Below, piece by piece: positions 28,349 to 37,133 of a DNA stretch of 64,000 bases. The DNA comes from Aquimarina sp. MAR_2010_214 (GTDB lineage: Bacteria; Bacteroidota; Bacteroidia; Flavobacteriales; Flavobacteriaceae). The DNA is taken from positions 496,001-560,000 of the forward strand of contig NZ_PJMS01000001.1 in the NCBI RefSeq assembly GCF_002846555.1, read 5' to 3'. The number at the start of each line of letters is the position of its first letter. The first letter of the stretch is position 1. A model generated the notes under the pieces. It was given only the letters and a program-made list of their open reading frames with translations. It was not told where the DNA came from and made no database searches. Made by a program: the position numbers and the translations under genes.

Positions 28349-28380
28349 TTACCAAAGAACGTGTTCATAACACGTGGTAA
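28349..28380. repeat. Intergenic stem-loop
   Basis: ACGTGTT (28359-28365) pairs with AACACGT (28369-28375) around CAT, and after a five-base bulge TTACC (28349-28353) pairs with GGTAA (28376-28380). It lies in the 299-bp spacer 28211-28509, which otherwise shows no gene. Confidence 0.4.
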
Positions 28381-28509
28381 ACATATATATTTTATAAGAA
28401 CTTAAGTTATACTTGGACTGGAGCAGCAGGAGAAGTTATGTTTTTTGCCAATATATTGATATAAGACCGCCTGTGAATCGAATTTACTGGAATATAGAAA
28501 CAGTTCGTG

Positions 28510-29022
28510 CTATGGTTTATTCACTTTTTTGGCGATACCACATTTTCTCCGGACAGTTCTTTCGGCGAGGGCTGCGACATTTCTGGCCCGATCCTCAGAG
28601 CTTCCATCTTTAATAACTTCATTATATATTGTTTTGTTTTCTATAAGGCCCCGTAAGATACAGGTAAACCCTGGGCTGTCTTTACCTTTGAAAGGGTTCT
28701 TTTTTCTGGGTTTTGCGATCAACTCCCCGAACAAACGATCTTTTAATACGTTATCTTTTTGGACTTCTACTACCAACGTATATAGGACATTTTGATCTTC
28801 TGGATACATATCATTCACTTTATCCATGGCATTGGAATATTCATCATTGGTGAAATTAAAATATGCATATAGGTCAAAGTAGTTGTTTTCTCCTTTTTCA
28901 TCCTCCTGCACCTCTTCTTCACTTTGTGTTTCTTCTTCATTCTGGTACCCTTCTTCGCTTTCTTGGCTTATTCCTTTGATCACGGATACTATTAATATTA
29001 TAAAAATGGATAGCCTCTTCAT
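28510..29022 (-). CDS. Hypothetical secreted protein with acidic N-terminal region
   Basis: 170 residues, no family recognised. A signal peptide of about 19 residues (ending KGISQ) is followed by a very acidic stretch (about 21-45, rich in Glu), then a region with aromatic residues (YFDLYAYFNFTND) and a basic C-terminal half (RARNVAALAERTVRRKCG). Two Cys (in FTCIL and RKCG) could form a disulfide in the periplasm. The signal peptide and ordinary codon pattern favour this strand over overlapping rightward frames. Confidence 0.55.
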   Translation of the reverse strand: MKRLSIFIILIVSVIKGISQESEEGYQNEEETQSEEEVQEDEKGENNYFDLYAYFNFTNDEYSNAMDKVNDMYPEDQNVLYTLVVEVQKDNVLKDRLFGELIAKPRKKNPFKGKDSPGFTCILRGLIENKTIYNEVIKDGSSEDRARNVAALAERTVRRKCGIAKKVNKP

Positions 29023-29174
29023 TTGTTCTATAGTTTTAAATTAATTGGGTATAATAAACGTTTGGCAACGTCCTTTTGTTACCTGCTTTCCTTATTTTTA
29101 TACTTTTATATAAAAACAGTGTGCTTTTTCACTATATGCATAATTAAGGATTTTATTTTTGTTTACTAAATCCG

Positions 29175-29190
29175 TGGCACGCTTTTTGGT
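29175..29190 (+). promoter_or_regulatory. Sigma-54-like promoter site
   Basis: TGGCACGCTTTTTGGT matches the sigma-54 pattern TGGCACG-N4-TTGC(A/T) except that the -12 GC is GG. It lies in the 301-bp divergent spacer 29023-29323, about 135 bp before the small secreted protein gene. Nothing else was seen in the spacer. Confidence 0.35.
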
Positions 29191-29323
29191 TTTTATCAAA
29201 TAAATTACCTATTTTGAGGCAATTTTTAAGGTTATTTTAACAATAAAATAAATTTTATTACGTTCTGATAACCGGTGTAATTAACCTATAAACTATAATA
29301 CATTATTTTAACACCCAAACATT

Positions 29324-29722
29324 ATGAAAAAATTATTTCTACTTCTATTTGTGCTAGGCGCAGGATTATCAACTCAAGCTCAAGAAAACAATTGGCAAGA
29401 AGTTCATGAATTACATAGAGATAAATTATATCCCTTAGCAAAAGATGTTGCTGACATGACTGATATGGTAATAGCTAACGGAAATATCATTTCTATAGTA
29501 AAAGATAATGGAACTACTTCTTTGGTAAAAGAGCGAGCTAAAGACATGCCTGTTGAATATTACAATTATAAGCTAATTACTTCAAATGGAAGATCTATCA
29601 ATTTAGACTTAATGATGACTAACAAAGTCGTAGATAAGTTTTTTGATGTCTTAAGAAGAGTTAAAGATAATACTAAAGGAAATGATGCTAAAGAAATTAG
29701 AGCAATTCTTAATAGCCTTTAA
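29324..29722 (+). CDS. Hypothetical small secreted protein
   Basis: 132 residues, family not recognised. A clear signal peptide of about 19 residues (MKKLFLLLFVLGAGLSTQA) is followed by a compact, mixed-charge protein (NWQEVHELHRDKLYPLAKDV...) without Cys and without membrane segments, so it should be soluble in the periplasm or released. It is monocistronic: a sigma-54-like site lies upstream and a strong terminator starts 17 bp after the stop. Confidence 0.6.
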   Translation: MKKLFLLLFVLGAGLSTQAQENNWQEVHELHRDKLYPLAKDVADMTDMVIANGNIISIVKDNGTTSLVKERAKDMPVEYYNYKLITSNGRSINLDLMMTNKVVDKFFDVLRRVKDNTKGNDAKEIRAILNSL

Positions 29723-29738
29723 GACAATAATAGACATA

Positions 29739-29769
29739 AAAAGAGCGACACAATGTGTCGCTCTTTTCT
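29739..29769. terminator. Terminator between convergent genes
   Basis: AAAAGAGCGACAC (29739-29751) and GTGTCGCTCTTTT (29755-29767) form a 13-bp stem with a 3-base loop. It serves the rightward small secreted protein gene and, being symmetrical, may also stop the leftward ompA-like transcript. Confidence 0.8.
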
Positions 29770-29783
29770 TATTTAATTACTTC

Positions 29784-30743
29784 TTATATATCATTCAACA
29801 GCTTAGTGATTTCATCCAATTTTGGAGTTAGGATTACTTCTATTCGCCTGTTTTTACTTTTTCCTGCACTATTATCATTAGAGGCTACAGGTGCAAACTC
29901 TCCTCTACCTGCCGCAGTGATATTCTGAGGATCAATTTTCTGGTTTTGCAACAAAATATTTACAATGGCAGTGGCTCTCTTGGTAGACAAATCCCAGTTA
30001 CCAGATAGCTGTCCGTTACCAGTATACGGTACATTATCGGTATGCCCTTCGATCAAAACAGCGATATCGGTATTATCGCCCAATACTCTACCTAATTGTT
30101 TTACTGCCTTTTGCCCTTGTGCTCCTACGGCCCAACTACCAGATTCAAACAGTAGTTTGTTTTCCATAGAAATATATACTTTGCCATTACGCTCTTCTAC
30201 AGTAAGGCCTTTACCTTCAAAATTTCGTAGTGCTCTGGATATTGCATTTTTAAGCGCCTGCATTTTGGCATCTTTGGCTGCAATCAATCCTTCCAATTCA
30301 TCTACTCGTTTAGAACGAGAAGCCAGATCTCGTTGTAATGCATCCAAACGACTACGTTCTTCGGCCAGAGCTCTTTCTTTTTCTTCCAACTGTTTTAATA
30401 GTTCTCTATTTTTCTTACTATTTGCTGCTATAGCTGCCGAGCTATTTTTTTCTAATGCGTCATACGAGTCTTTTAAATTTTCATAATTGGCTTGTGCAGC
30501 ATTATACTTTCCTTGTAAATCATCTCTTTCGGCTTTAACCTTTTGATATTCGGCATCTAATTGTTCTAATGCCTTTCTAGTGGCATCACTTGTTTTTTCT
30601 AAAGCAGCCAGTTTGTCTTTAGTTTTACGATTTTCTCGCTTCAAACGAGCATACTTGCTTTCTAAATCTTTGTGCACTTTAGAAGAAACACAAGAAGTCA
30701 TAAGAGTACCAATAAGTATAATAGATACGATTCTTTTTATCAT
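29784..30743 (-). CDS. OmpA-family coiled-coil lipoprotein
   Basis: 319 residues. The lipobox LMTSC (Cys18) marks it as a lipoprotein. Residues about 22-175 are a long Lys/Glu/Ala-rich coiled coil. The C-terminal OmpA-like domain (about 195-310) shows VLIEGHTDNVPYTGNG, WDLSTKRATAIVNILL, and the terminal ASNDNSAGKSKNRRIEVIL, including the Asp/Arg pair used to bind meso-diaminopimelate of peptidoglycan. It likely tethers the outer membrane to the cell wall through the coiled-coil arm. The gene stands alone. Confidence 0.9.
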   Translation of the reverse strand: MIKRIVSIILIGTLMTSCVSSKVHKDLESKYARLKRENRKTKDKLAALEKTSDATRKALEQLDAEYQKVKAERDDLQGKYNAAQANYENLKDSYDALEKNSSAAIAANSKKNRELLKQLEEKERALAEERSRLDALQRDLASRSKRVDELEGLIAAKDAKMQALKNAISRALRNFEGKGLTVEERNGKVYISMENKLLFESGSWAVGAQGQKAVKQLGRVLGDNTDIAVLIEGHTDNVPYTGNGQLSGNWDLSTKRATAIVNILLQNQKIDPQNITAAGRGEFAPVASNDNSAGKSKNRRIEVILTPKLDEITKLLNDI

Positions 30744-30801
30744 TTTATGTTGTTTATGGGGTTGTTGTTTTTTACTTTTCTATTTACATTCAAAAAACTT
30801 A

Positions 30802-30846
30802 TTCTCGATACACCGCACCTGAAAGCGCGGCACTCGAATTGACGGT
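30802..30846. repeat. REP-like palindromic element
   Basis: TTCTCGATAC at the left and CACTCGAATTGACGG at the right flank a GC-rich centre (CCGCACCTGAAAGCGCGG) able to fold. This layout resembles intergenic repeats I know from Flavobacteriaceae chromosomes. It is more GC-rich than its surroundings. Confidence 0.5.
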
Positions 30847-30917
30847 CTTTATTTAATAGACTACTTAGATGTAACGATATTACATTGAAACAATAGCGTC
30901 AATGTTTTCAAATACAC

Positions 30918-31682
30918 CTATACCTCTAATTCGACTACAATAGGGCAGTGGTCGCTATGTTTGGCTTCTGATAGAATAACGGCTCTTTTTAAATTATCTT
31001 GTAAGGGTTGAGACACCATACCATAATCCAAACGCCATCCTTTATTATTTGCTCTGGCATTGGCTCTATAACTCCACCATGAATATTGATCTGGTTCTGT
31101 ATTAAAATGTCTAAAAGAATCAATAAAACCACTATCGATAAAATTACCAATCCACTCACGCTCTACTGGCAAAAACCCTGATACTTTTTTATTACGTACC
31201 GGATCATGAATATCAATGGCTTTATGACATATGTTATAATCTCCCAGTATCACCAGATTGGGGTGTTCTTTTTTTAATTCGTTTATATAGGTTTGAAAAT
31301 CTGCCATATATTTTAGCTTATGCTCCAAACGGTCCATATTGGTACCACTGGGAAGGTATAAACTCATTATAGATACCCCATTAAAATCAGCTCTTAGATT
31401 ACGGCCTTCAAAATCCATATAATCAATCCCGGTACCATACTCTACATGATCAGGTGCTGTTTTAGATAAAATTGCAACCCCGCTATATCCTTTTTTCTGA
31501 GCACTGTACCAGTAGTTATGTGGATATCCAGCTTCTGAAAACAGGTCGAGATCTAGCTGTTCTTTGTTTGCTTTTATTTCCTGAAGGCAAATCACATCTG
31601 GGTCGGTTTGTTGTAACCATTCTAAAAATCCCTTGTTTATTGCTGCTCTAATTCCGTTTACGTTATAGGAGACGATTTTCAT
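30918..31682 (-). CDS. xth: Exodeoxyribonuclease III
   Basis: 254-residue AP endonuclease/3'-5' exonuclease for base-excision repair, of the endonuclease/exonuclease/phosphatase fold. Motifs: KIVSYNVNGIRAA (metal-site Asn), ICLQEIK (Glu35), YSGVAILSK, LVILGDYNICH (Asp/Asn), WRLDYGMVS, and the terminal SDHCPIVVEL catalytic Asp-His pair. Length is typical. It is a single gene, about 175 bp upstream of the ompA-like gene in the same direction, with a REP-like element in that gap. Confidence 0.95.
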   Translation of the reverse strand: MKIVSYNVNGIRAAINKGFLEWLQQTDPDVICLQEIKANKEQLDLDLFSEAGYPHNYWYSAQKKGYSGVAILSKTAPDHVEYGTGIDYMDFEGRNLRADFNGVSIMSLYLPSGTNMDRLEHKLKYMADFQTYINELKKEHPNLVILGDYNICHKAIDIHDPVRNKKVSGFLPVEREWIGNFIDSGFIDSFRHFNTEPDQYSWWSYRANARANNKGWRLDYGMVSQPLQDNLKRAVILSEAKHSDHCPIVVELEV

Positions 31683-31830
31683 TGAACTCGTGGTTTAAAT
31701 TTTAGTAAAAATAAAAAATGAAGCGTCATATCGATACATTTTAATCATCTATTATGAATTTAAATTGACATATAAATTGTATTATATTCTAATAAATTTT
31801 TATCATCTTTATAGTAAACAACCACAAATC

Positions 31831-32199
31831 ATGAAAAACATGCTTAAATTGACCTGCTTACTTCTCCTATTTAGCGCATACAATTGTGTTCCTGCAAAAG
31901 GAGTGGATACTAAAAATACTTCAGACTCAAAAAGTGATACTCAGCTTATAGCATCAAAAGAAATGATAGATAAAGGATTTAGTAAAGGCACTATAGTGAG
32001 TAGTAAATCTGTAGGATGTCCTTATATTTTAAATGTTGAAGAATATAAAGATAATCTGGATCCGATTAATCTTGGCGAGTTTTTTAAAGCCGAGGTTCCT
32101 CAATACGTTTGGGTAAAGTTTTCTAGCCTTAGAATGGCAAGTAGATGCGACAATGCTCGCCCTGTTTCTATAACAGAAATTACTACTCGCAATAAGTAG
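31831..32199 (+). CDS. Hypothetical small lipoprotein
   Basis: 122 residues from ATG 31831 (MKNMLKLTCLLLLF); an in-frame ATG 22 codons upstream adds residues that do not extend the signal peptide sensibly. The hydrophobic leader ends FSAYNC (Cys19), an imperfect lipobox because Asn precedes Cys. A Ser/Thr/Asp-rich linker follows, then a compact C-terminal region with two Cys (VGCPYIL, ASRCDNA) and the closing ITEITTRNK. No known family was recognised. It is convergent with the T9SS protein gene, whose stop is one base away. Confidence 0.55.
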   Translation: MKNMLKLTCLLLLFSAYNCVPAKGVDTKNTSDSKSDTQLIASKEMIDKGFSKGTIVSSKSVGCPYILNVEEYKDNLDPINLGEFFKAEVPQYVWVKFSSLRMASRCDNARPVSITEITTRNK

Positions 32200-32200
32200 G

Positions 32201-35200
32201 TTACTGAACGTAAAACTTAGCAGCATATTGTTTTTTCTTTTCACCAAACCTAACAAAATAGATTCCTGATCTTGCGTATGACATATCTATAGTATACGCA
32301 AACCTGTCATTGGCATCTTTTCTTACTAGGTTGGAAGCAATAATCTGCCCAAGTACATTAAAAACATAAACTCTTAGTTCTTTTTCTAGCCCGGCATCTT
32401 CTTTGGTGATCAAAAACTGATTATTAGGATTAGCAATCACAAGAACCTCATTCTCTATACTTTTATTTTCTCCTATATCCACAGTATAATCATGAGTAGT
32501 TCCGAAATCCATAGAACTACAAGGGTCATTAAGGATTCCTCCATTATTTGTTCCTACATCTCCTGCCCTCACTCTAAGAAAATGTTTTCCTAAAGCTGCA
32601 TCATTAGGCAATGAGAGTATAATATCCTGATTGCTATTTTCTTTTTTAAAAACTACATTATCCAATAATAATTCGGATTCTTCAAAAACGGTATTGTCAT
32701 TAAAATCAATCCATAATGATAATCGTTCAGACTCTTCTTCATTAGCAAATCCAGATTGCACAGTAAGAATAAAGGTTCCTACTGAACGATTTAAATTGAT
32801 CGTAAAATCATTTGAGAAATCCTCATATCCTGTAGAATCAATAGTACAGTTTATATCAGAATTGGTAACGTTTGATAGCCGAAAATATGTTACTCCATCA
32901 TTAAATTTTGAACAATCAGAAGTTGGCCGGCAAAACTGTCTTTCTATTGTTCTAGTAATAACATCATTTTCTGCATTTTCATCAGCAGTTAAGGCAGTTC
33001 CTAATTGAAATTGGAAAGTTCCTGTTCCTGTTACGTCCGCCAAAGTAGTAAACGTATAACTTACTTCTGTTTGTGGTTGCAGGGTACCTGTAAAAACCTC
33101 TTCTACTCTGGCCCCATTATTTAAAGTATAAAAAACCGGAATATTAGTTTGTGCAGTAGAGCCATAGTTATAGAGAGTAATGACAATTGCTTCTTCAGAA
33201 ACTGTAACTCCACTATCGGGAGCAGGAGAAATTAGTTCTGCCGCTCCTACATCTACAGAAAATAAATTATTAAGTGTTGCCTCGCTACAATCATTTTCTG
33301 GATTGGTATCTCCTGCCGCATTAGTTTCTGCTGTTATAGTATATACCCTTTCTGTACTAAGATCTGTATTGGTAGCAAATGAGAAAGAAACTGTCTCTAA
33401 AGGAGCTACAGGCCCCGCTAATAACTCATTAACTACTGGGCCTCCATTAATAGAATATGTAACTTGTATATTGTTCTGTGCCGTAGATCCGAAATTCTTA
33501 ACCATTACAGTAATGTTTTCAGAATTGGTAAAAGTATCATCTTTTCCTGGGGCATCTATACTTACTACTCCCACATCGGTAGTAACCGTGCTCGCCACTT
33601 TAAAAACTCCTACTACATTCCTTGAATTGTTGCCCGTATTTTCAAAATATTCTGCAATGTGCCAAAATGTTTGATCATCAACAGGATCTACGGTAAGTTG
33701 TGCATAATCTCCGTATCGTTGTGGATCTCCTTCACGCTGTATATCGGTTCCTATTTTAATATCTTGTTCTGCTATGGTCATGGTTCCTAATGGGTCACTC
33801 GCAAGCCTACCGGTATATCGAATTGAAGCGAAACTATCTGCACTTGCCCCGGTACTGGTCGTACCCATTGTAGTATACCCCATACCAATATTACCATAAA
33901 TATCCATTGCCATACTTCCACACCAAGCACTTTTACCATCAGGAGAAGTATAAGTTCCTTCTTGAAATACAGTCCAGGGTTGACCATCTCCATTTTGTCG
34001 TAGTTCGTACCACCGTATTCCTGCTACATCATCTGCATCTGCATCTATGTCTACTACATGATTGAGTAGTACAGAATTATAGTTACAAAACCTCCTGTAA
34101 TTACTGGCAAACATAACTGCACCTTGCAATGCATCAATATTTCGATCACTACCTGGCTGTGGTAAGTTCCCAAAAGATCCGCCATCAAAAGTAGAATCAA
34201 ATGATGTTACAGTAAGTTCTTCTGCTTCTGTAATTGTAGATTGACTAGGAGAAATCCAATCTACATTTATTTTCCATAGTTTTAAAATATCCTGATCGAC
34301 ACCTTCCCATTCATCATCCTGAAAATAAATAATTCTTGCATCTCCATCGGGAGGTAATGTTTTTCCTAAAGCATTAAATGATGCCGGACTATAAAAACCA
34401 CCTATTCTAGCTCCTGGAAGCGGAAATCCTAACATTTTTACATTTCCTTCTTCTGCTCCTTGTAGCATTTTTTCTCTTTCGATCACAAATACAATCTCGC
34501 TGGTTTGTACCGAATTTTGATCTTTATTAGCCGTTACATAATATCCATCAGACCAAATTGAAAATTTTGTATAATCAGGAAAACTTTCTGTATTAAATCG
34601 ATATGTAAACCATCCGTCATTTACAGGGTCTGGTCCTTGACCTACTGCTACCAAAAATCCATTAGGAGTATTAGAGAACTGAGTGATTACAAATCGATCT
34701 GCAAAACTATCATAAAATACAATTGGGTCTCCAAGAGTTTCTCCTGGGAATATATTAGCTAATGATGATGAAGCTACTAACTCATTACCACTTCTATCAT
34801 GTATTGCAAATTCAAAGTTTTTGGCACTTACATAATGATTCGGGCCAATTGCTCCCGTTGGGTCTGAAGGAGCTCTATCACTAGAATTTACCTCAAATGT
34901 AAGTGAAGGGGCTTTACCAGCTCTCACCACCTGATTACTTTTTTGTTTTACAAGTAATGGATCCATTCCTTTGGGAAACCCTTTTCCTGGAACAATCTTA
35001 TTTGCATCTGTTCTTCTAGGGTTAATCTTACCTTCTCTTGGCTTACCTGGTAATAATTTTTTTCCTGCCAATGGTTCTATCGTTCTCATATAAGCAGCAG
35101 TACTCACCATACTTGCATTCATGGTTTTTTTCTTTTGCGAAAACCCAATGGTAACAAAAAATAGAAAAGAAACTATTACAATTTTCTTCAATGGCATAAA

Positions 35201-35206
35201 TAACAA
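32201..35206 (-). CDS. Large T9SS-exported protein with CARDB and GEVED domains
   Basis: 1001 residues. Signal peptide to about residue 23 (ending TIGFSQ). The first 550 residues contain a region reading SDRAPSDPTGAIGPNHYVSA and look like a sialidase/propeller-like secreted domain, not assigned further. Two CARDB-type Ig-like repeats follow (about 560-660 and 665-765; VKNFGSTAQNN, LYNYGSTAQTN), then a GEVED domain (about 790-910; RLSLWIDFNDN, DFGTTHDYTVDI). The last ~75 residues are a type A C-terminal sorting domain (VYVFNVLGQIIAS...SGIYFVRFGEKKK), so the protein should cross the outer membrane by type IX secretion and be surface-attached or released. A later start, MPLKK (codon 4), is possible. 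Confidence 0.85.
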   Translation of the reverse strand: MLFMPLKKIVIVSFLFFVTIGFSQKKKTMNASMVSTAAYMRTIEPLAGKKLLPGKPREGKINPRRTDANKIVPGKGFPKGMDPLLVKQKSNQVVRAGKAPSLTFEVNSSDRAPSDPTGAIGPNHYVSAKNFEFAIHDRSGNELVASSSLANIFPGETLGDPIVFYDSFADRFVITQFSNTPNGFLVAVGQGPDPVNDGWFTYRFNTESFPDYTKFSIWSDGYYVTANKDQNSVQTSEIVFVIEREKMLQGAEEGNVKMLGFPLPGARIGGFYSPASFNALGKTLPPDGDARIIYFQDDEWEGVDQDILKLWKINVDWISPSQSTITEAEELTVTSFDSTFDGGSFGNLPQPGSDRNIDALQGAVMFASNYRRFCNYNSVLLNHVVDIDADADDVAGIRWYELRQNGDGQPWTVFQEGTYTSPDGKSAWCGSMAMDIYGNIGMGYTTMGTTSTGASADSFASIRYTGRLASDPLGTMTIAEQDIKIGTDIQREGDPQRYGDYAQLTVDPVDDQTFWHIAEYFENTGNNSRNVVGVFKVASTVTTDVGVVSIDAPGKDDTFTNSENITVMVKNFGSTAQNNIQVTYSINGGPVVNELLAGPVAPLETVSFSFATNTDLSTERVYTITAETNAAGDTNPENDCSEATLNNLFSVDVGAAELISPAPDSGVTVSEEAIVITLYNYGSTAQTNIPVFYTLNNGARVEEVFTGTLQPQTEVSYTFTTLADVTGTGTFQFQLGTALTADENAENDVITRTIERQFCRPTSDCSKFNDGVTYFRLSNVTNSDINCTIDSTGYEDFSNDFTINLNRSVGTFILTVQSGFANEEESERLSLWIDFNDNTVFEESELLLDNVVFKKENSNQDIILSLPNDAALGKHFLRVRAGDVGTNNGGILNDPCSSMDFGTTHDYTVDIGENKSIENEVLVIANPNNQFLITKEDAGLEKELRVYVFNVLGQIIASNLVRKDANDRFAYTIDMSYARSGIYFVRFGEKKKQYAAKFYVQ

Positions 35207-35369
35207 TTTATATTAAGATCTGACTGGCGCTTTACTTAGAGACTAAAATACAATTAAACTTCAAAATATGACAATGATTAGGCATCTTATCCTAAGTATT
35301 GATAAAAAAAACAGTCAATATTTAAAAAAACATCAATGATTACATCTTGCCATTGTTTCTATTAAAATA

Positions 35370-35400
35370 ATAAAGCTGCCTTATAATAAGGCAGCTTTAT
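35370..35400 (-). terminator. Terminator after glyS
   Basis: ATAAAGCTGCCTTA (35370-35383) and TAAGGCAGCTTTAT (35387-35400) form a 14-bp stem with a 3-base loop, 21 bp past the glyS stop. The leftward flank is TATTTTAATA. Confidence 0.75.
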
Positions 35401-35421
35401 CAGGGAGAATCTTTCCCAGAA

Positions 35422-36957
35422 TTATTTTAACCAATACTCGGCATCTGTTTTTTCAGAGATGATTGCTTTAAGTTCTGTAATCGCCACTCGTTTCTGCTCC
35501 ATAGTATCCCGATCTCGTATAGTGACCATGTTGTCTTTTTTAGTATCGTGATCTACTGTGATACAAAATGGAGTACCATTAGCATCTTGTCTTCTATATC
35601 GACGCCCAATAGCATCTTTTTCATCATAAATAACATTAAATTTCCATTTTAGGTCATCGACAATCTGCTGTGCTATCTCTGGCAAACCTTCTTTTTTAAC
35701 CAATGGAAATATTGCCGCTTTTACAGGGGCAACAACTGCGGGTAATTTTAATACCACTCTACTGGTTCCATCTTCTAATTCTTCATCTTGTAATGCGGTA
35801 GAGAATACAGCCAGAAACATTCTATCTAATCCAACCGAAGTTTCGACAACATAAGGAACATAACTTTCTTTTAACTCGGGGTCAAAAAACTGTAGTTTCT
35901 TACCAGAATGCTCTTCATGTGCTTTAAGGTCAAAATCTGTTCTGGAGTGAATTCCTTCTAATTCTTTAAATCCAAATGGAAAATCAAATTCAATATCGGC
36001 TGCTGCATTTGCATAGTGTGCTAGCTTATCATGATCATGAAAACGATAGTTCTCTTTACCTAATCCTAATGATAAATGCCAATTTAATCGGGTTTCTTTC
36101 CAGTATTCATACCATTTCATTTCCTCACCAGGACGTACGAAGAATTGCATTTCCATTTGTTCAAACTCTCGCATCCTAAAAATAAACTGGCGCGCTACAA
36201 TCTCATTTCTAAATGCTTTTCCGGTTTGAGCAATCCCAAACGGTATTTTCATTCGTCCTGTTTTCTGAACATTTAAAAAATTCACAAAAATACCTTGAGC
36301 AGTTTCTGGTCTTAAGAACAAATCGGTAGCAGATTCTGCAGATGCTCCTAGTTTAGTACCAAACATTAGGTTAAATTGTCGCACCTCTGTCCAGTTTTTA
36401 GAACCAGTATCCGGATCAGCAATTCCTAATTCTTCTATTAGTGCCTTTACATCTGCAAGATCTTCGTTTTCTAAAGATTTTGCCATACGCTGTATAACCT
36501 CTTCTTTTTTAGAAAGGTATTTGACCACTCTTGGGTTAGTAGCTACAAATTGAGCTTCATCAAAATCATCCCCAAAACGTTTTTTGGCTTTAGCGATTTC
36601 TTTTTGAGCCTTTTGATTAAGCTTCTCTGCGTAATCCTCTATAAGCACATCGGCTCTATATCTTTTTTTAGAATCTTTATTATCAATAAGCGGATCACTA
36701 AAAGCGTCTACGTGGCCAGAAGCCTTCCAAGTTGTAGGATGCATAAATATTGCAGCATCAAGACCAACAATATTCTGGTGCATATTCACCATGCTTTTCC
36801 ACCAATATTCTCTTATATTCTTTTTAAGTTCTACGCCATTTTGACCATAATCATATACTGCACTTAGTCCATCATAAATTTCACTAGAACCAAAAATATA
36901 CCCATACTCCTTAGCATGGGCAATAACTTTTTTAAATTTATCTTCTTGCTTTGCCAT
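35422..36957 (-). CDS. glyS: Glycyl-tRNA synthetase (alpha2 type)
   Basis: 511-residue class II synthetase that charges tRNA-Gly. It is the homodimeric type, not the alpha2-beta2 type. Motif 2 is seen in FRNEIVARQFIFRMREFEQMEMQFF, motif 3 in ETSVGLDRMFLAVF, and the N-terminal GFIFGSSEIYDGL-like stretch is KEYGYIFGSSEIYDGLSAVYDYG. The anticodon-binding domain fills about 410-511. Length fits Bacteroidota enzymes. The gene stands alone between two terminators, and nothing suggests duplication. Confidence 0.96.
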   Translation of the reverse strand: MAKQEDKFKKVIAHAKEYGYIFGSSEIYDGLSAVYDYGQNGVELKKNIREYWWKSMVNMHQNIVGLDAAIFMHPTTWKASGHVDAFSDPLIDNKDSKKRYRADVLIEDYAEKLNQKAQKEIAKAKKRFGDDFDEAQFVATNPRVVKYLSKKEEVIQRMAKSLENEDLADVKALIEELGIADPDTGSKNWTEVRQFNLMFGTKLGASAESATDLFLRPETAQGIFVNFLNVQKTGRMKIPFGIAQTGKAFRNEIVARQFIFRMREFEQMEMQFFVRPGEEMKWYEYWKETRLNWHLSLGLGKENYRFHDHDKLAHYANAAADIEFDFPFGFKELEGIHSRTDFDLKAHEEHSGKKLQFFDPELKESYVPYVVETSVGLDRMFLAVFSTALQDEELEDGTSRVVLKLPAVVAPVKAAIFPLVKKEGLPEIAQQIVDDLKWKFNVIYDEKDAIGRRYRRQDANGTPFCITVDHDTKKDNMVTIRDRDTMEQKRVAITELKAIISEKTDAEYWLK

Positions 36958-37078
36958 TGCGCAAAAATAACTGAATTTAAATGATTTGAAAACGAATCTG
37001 ATTTTGTTTTTATTAAAATCTTCATCAGATGCTAATGTAGGGATTACATATCGAAAGCAATTTCTGGAAAAAGCATAA

Positions 37079-37114
37079 AAAAACCGTCATATTTTAAGCA
37101 ATATGACGGTTTTT
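37079..37114 (-). terminator. Terminator after the coiled-coil membrane protein gene
   Basis: AAAAACCGTCATATT (37079-37093) pairs with AATATGACGGTTTTT (37100-37114) around a 6-base loop, 19 bp past the stop of the 37134-38015 gene. Confidence 0.8.
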
Positions 37115-37133
37115 AATTCTGTATCTAAAAAAT

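Noticed and set aside
28413..28795. Rightward frames overlapping the secreted hypothetical gene at 28510-29022
   Set aside because: No signal or domain. They lie antisense to a frame with a clear signal peptide and normal composition.
29965..30486. 173-residue rightward frame inside the OmpA-like gene
   Set aside because: Ser/Leu-rich shadow of the coiled coil on the other strand; no family features.
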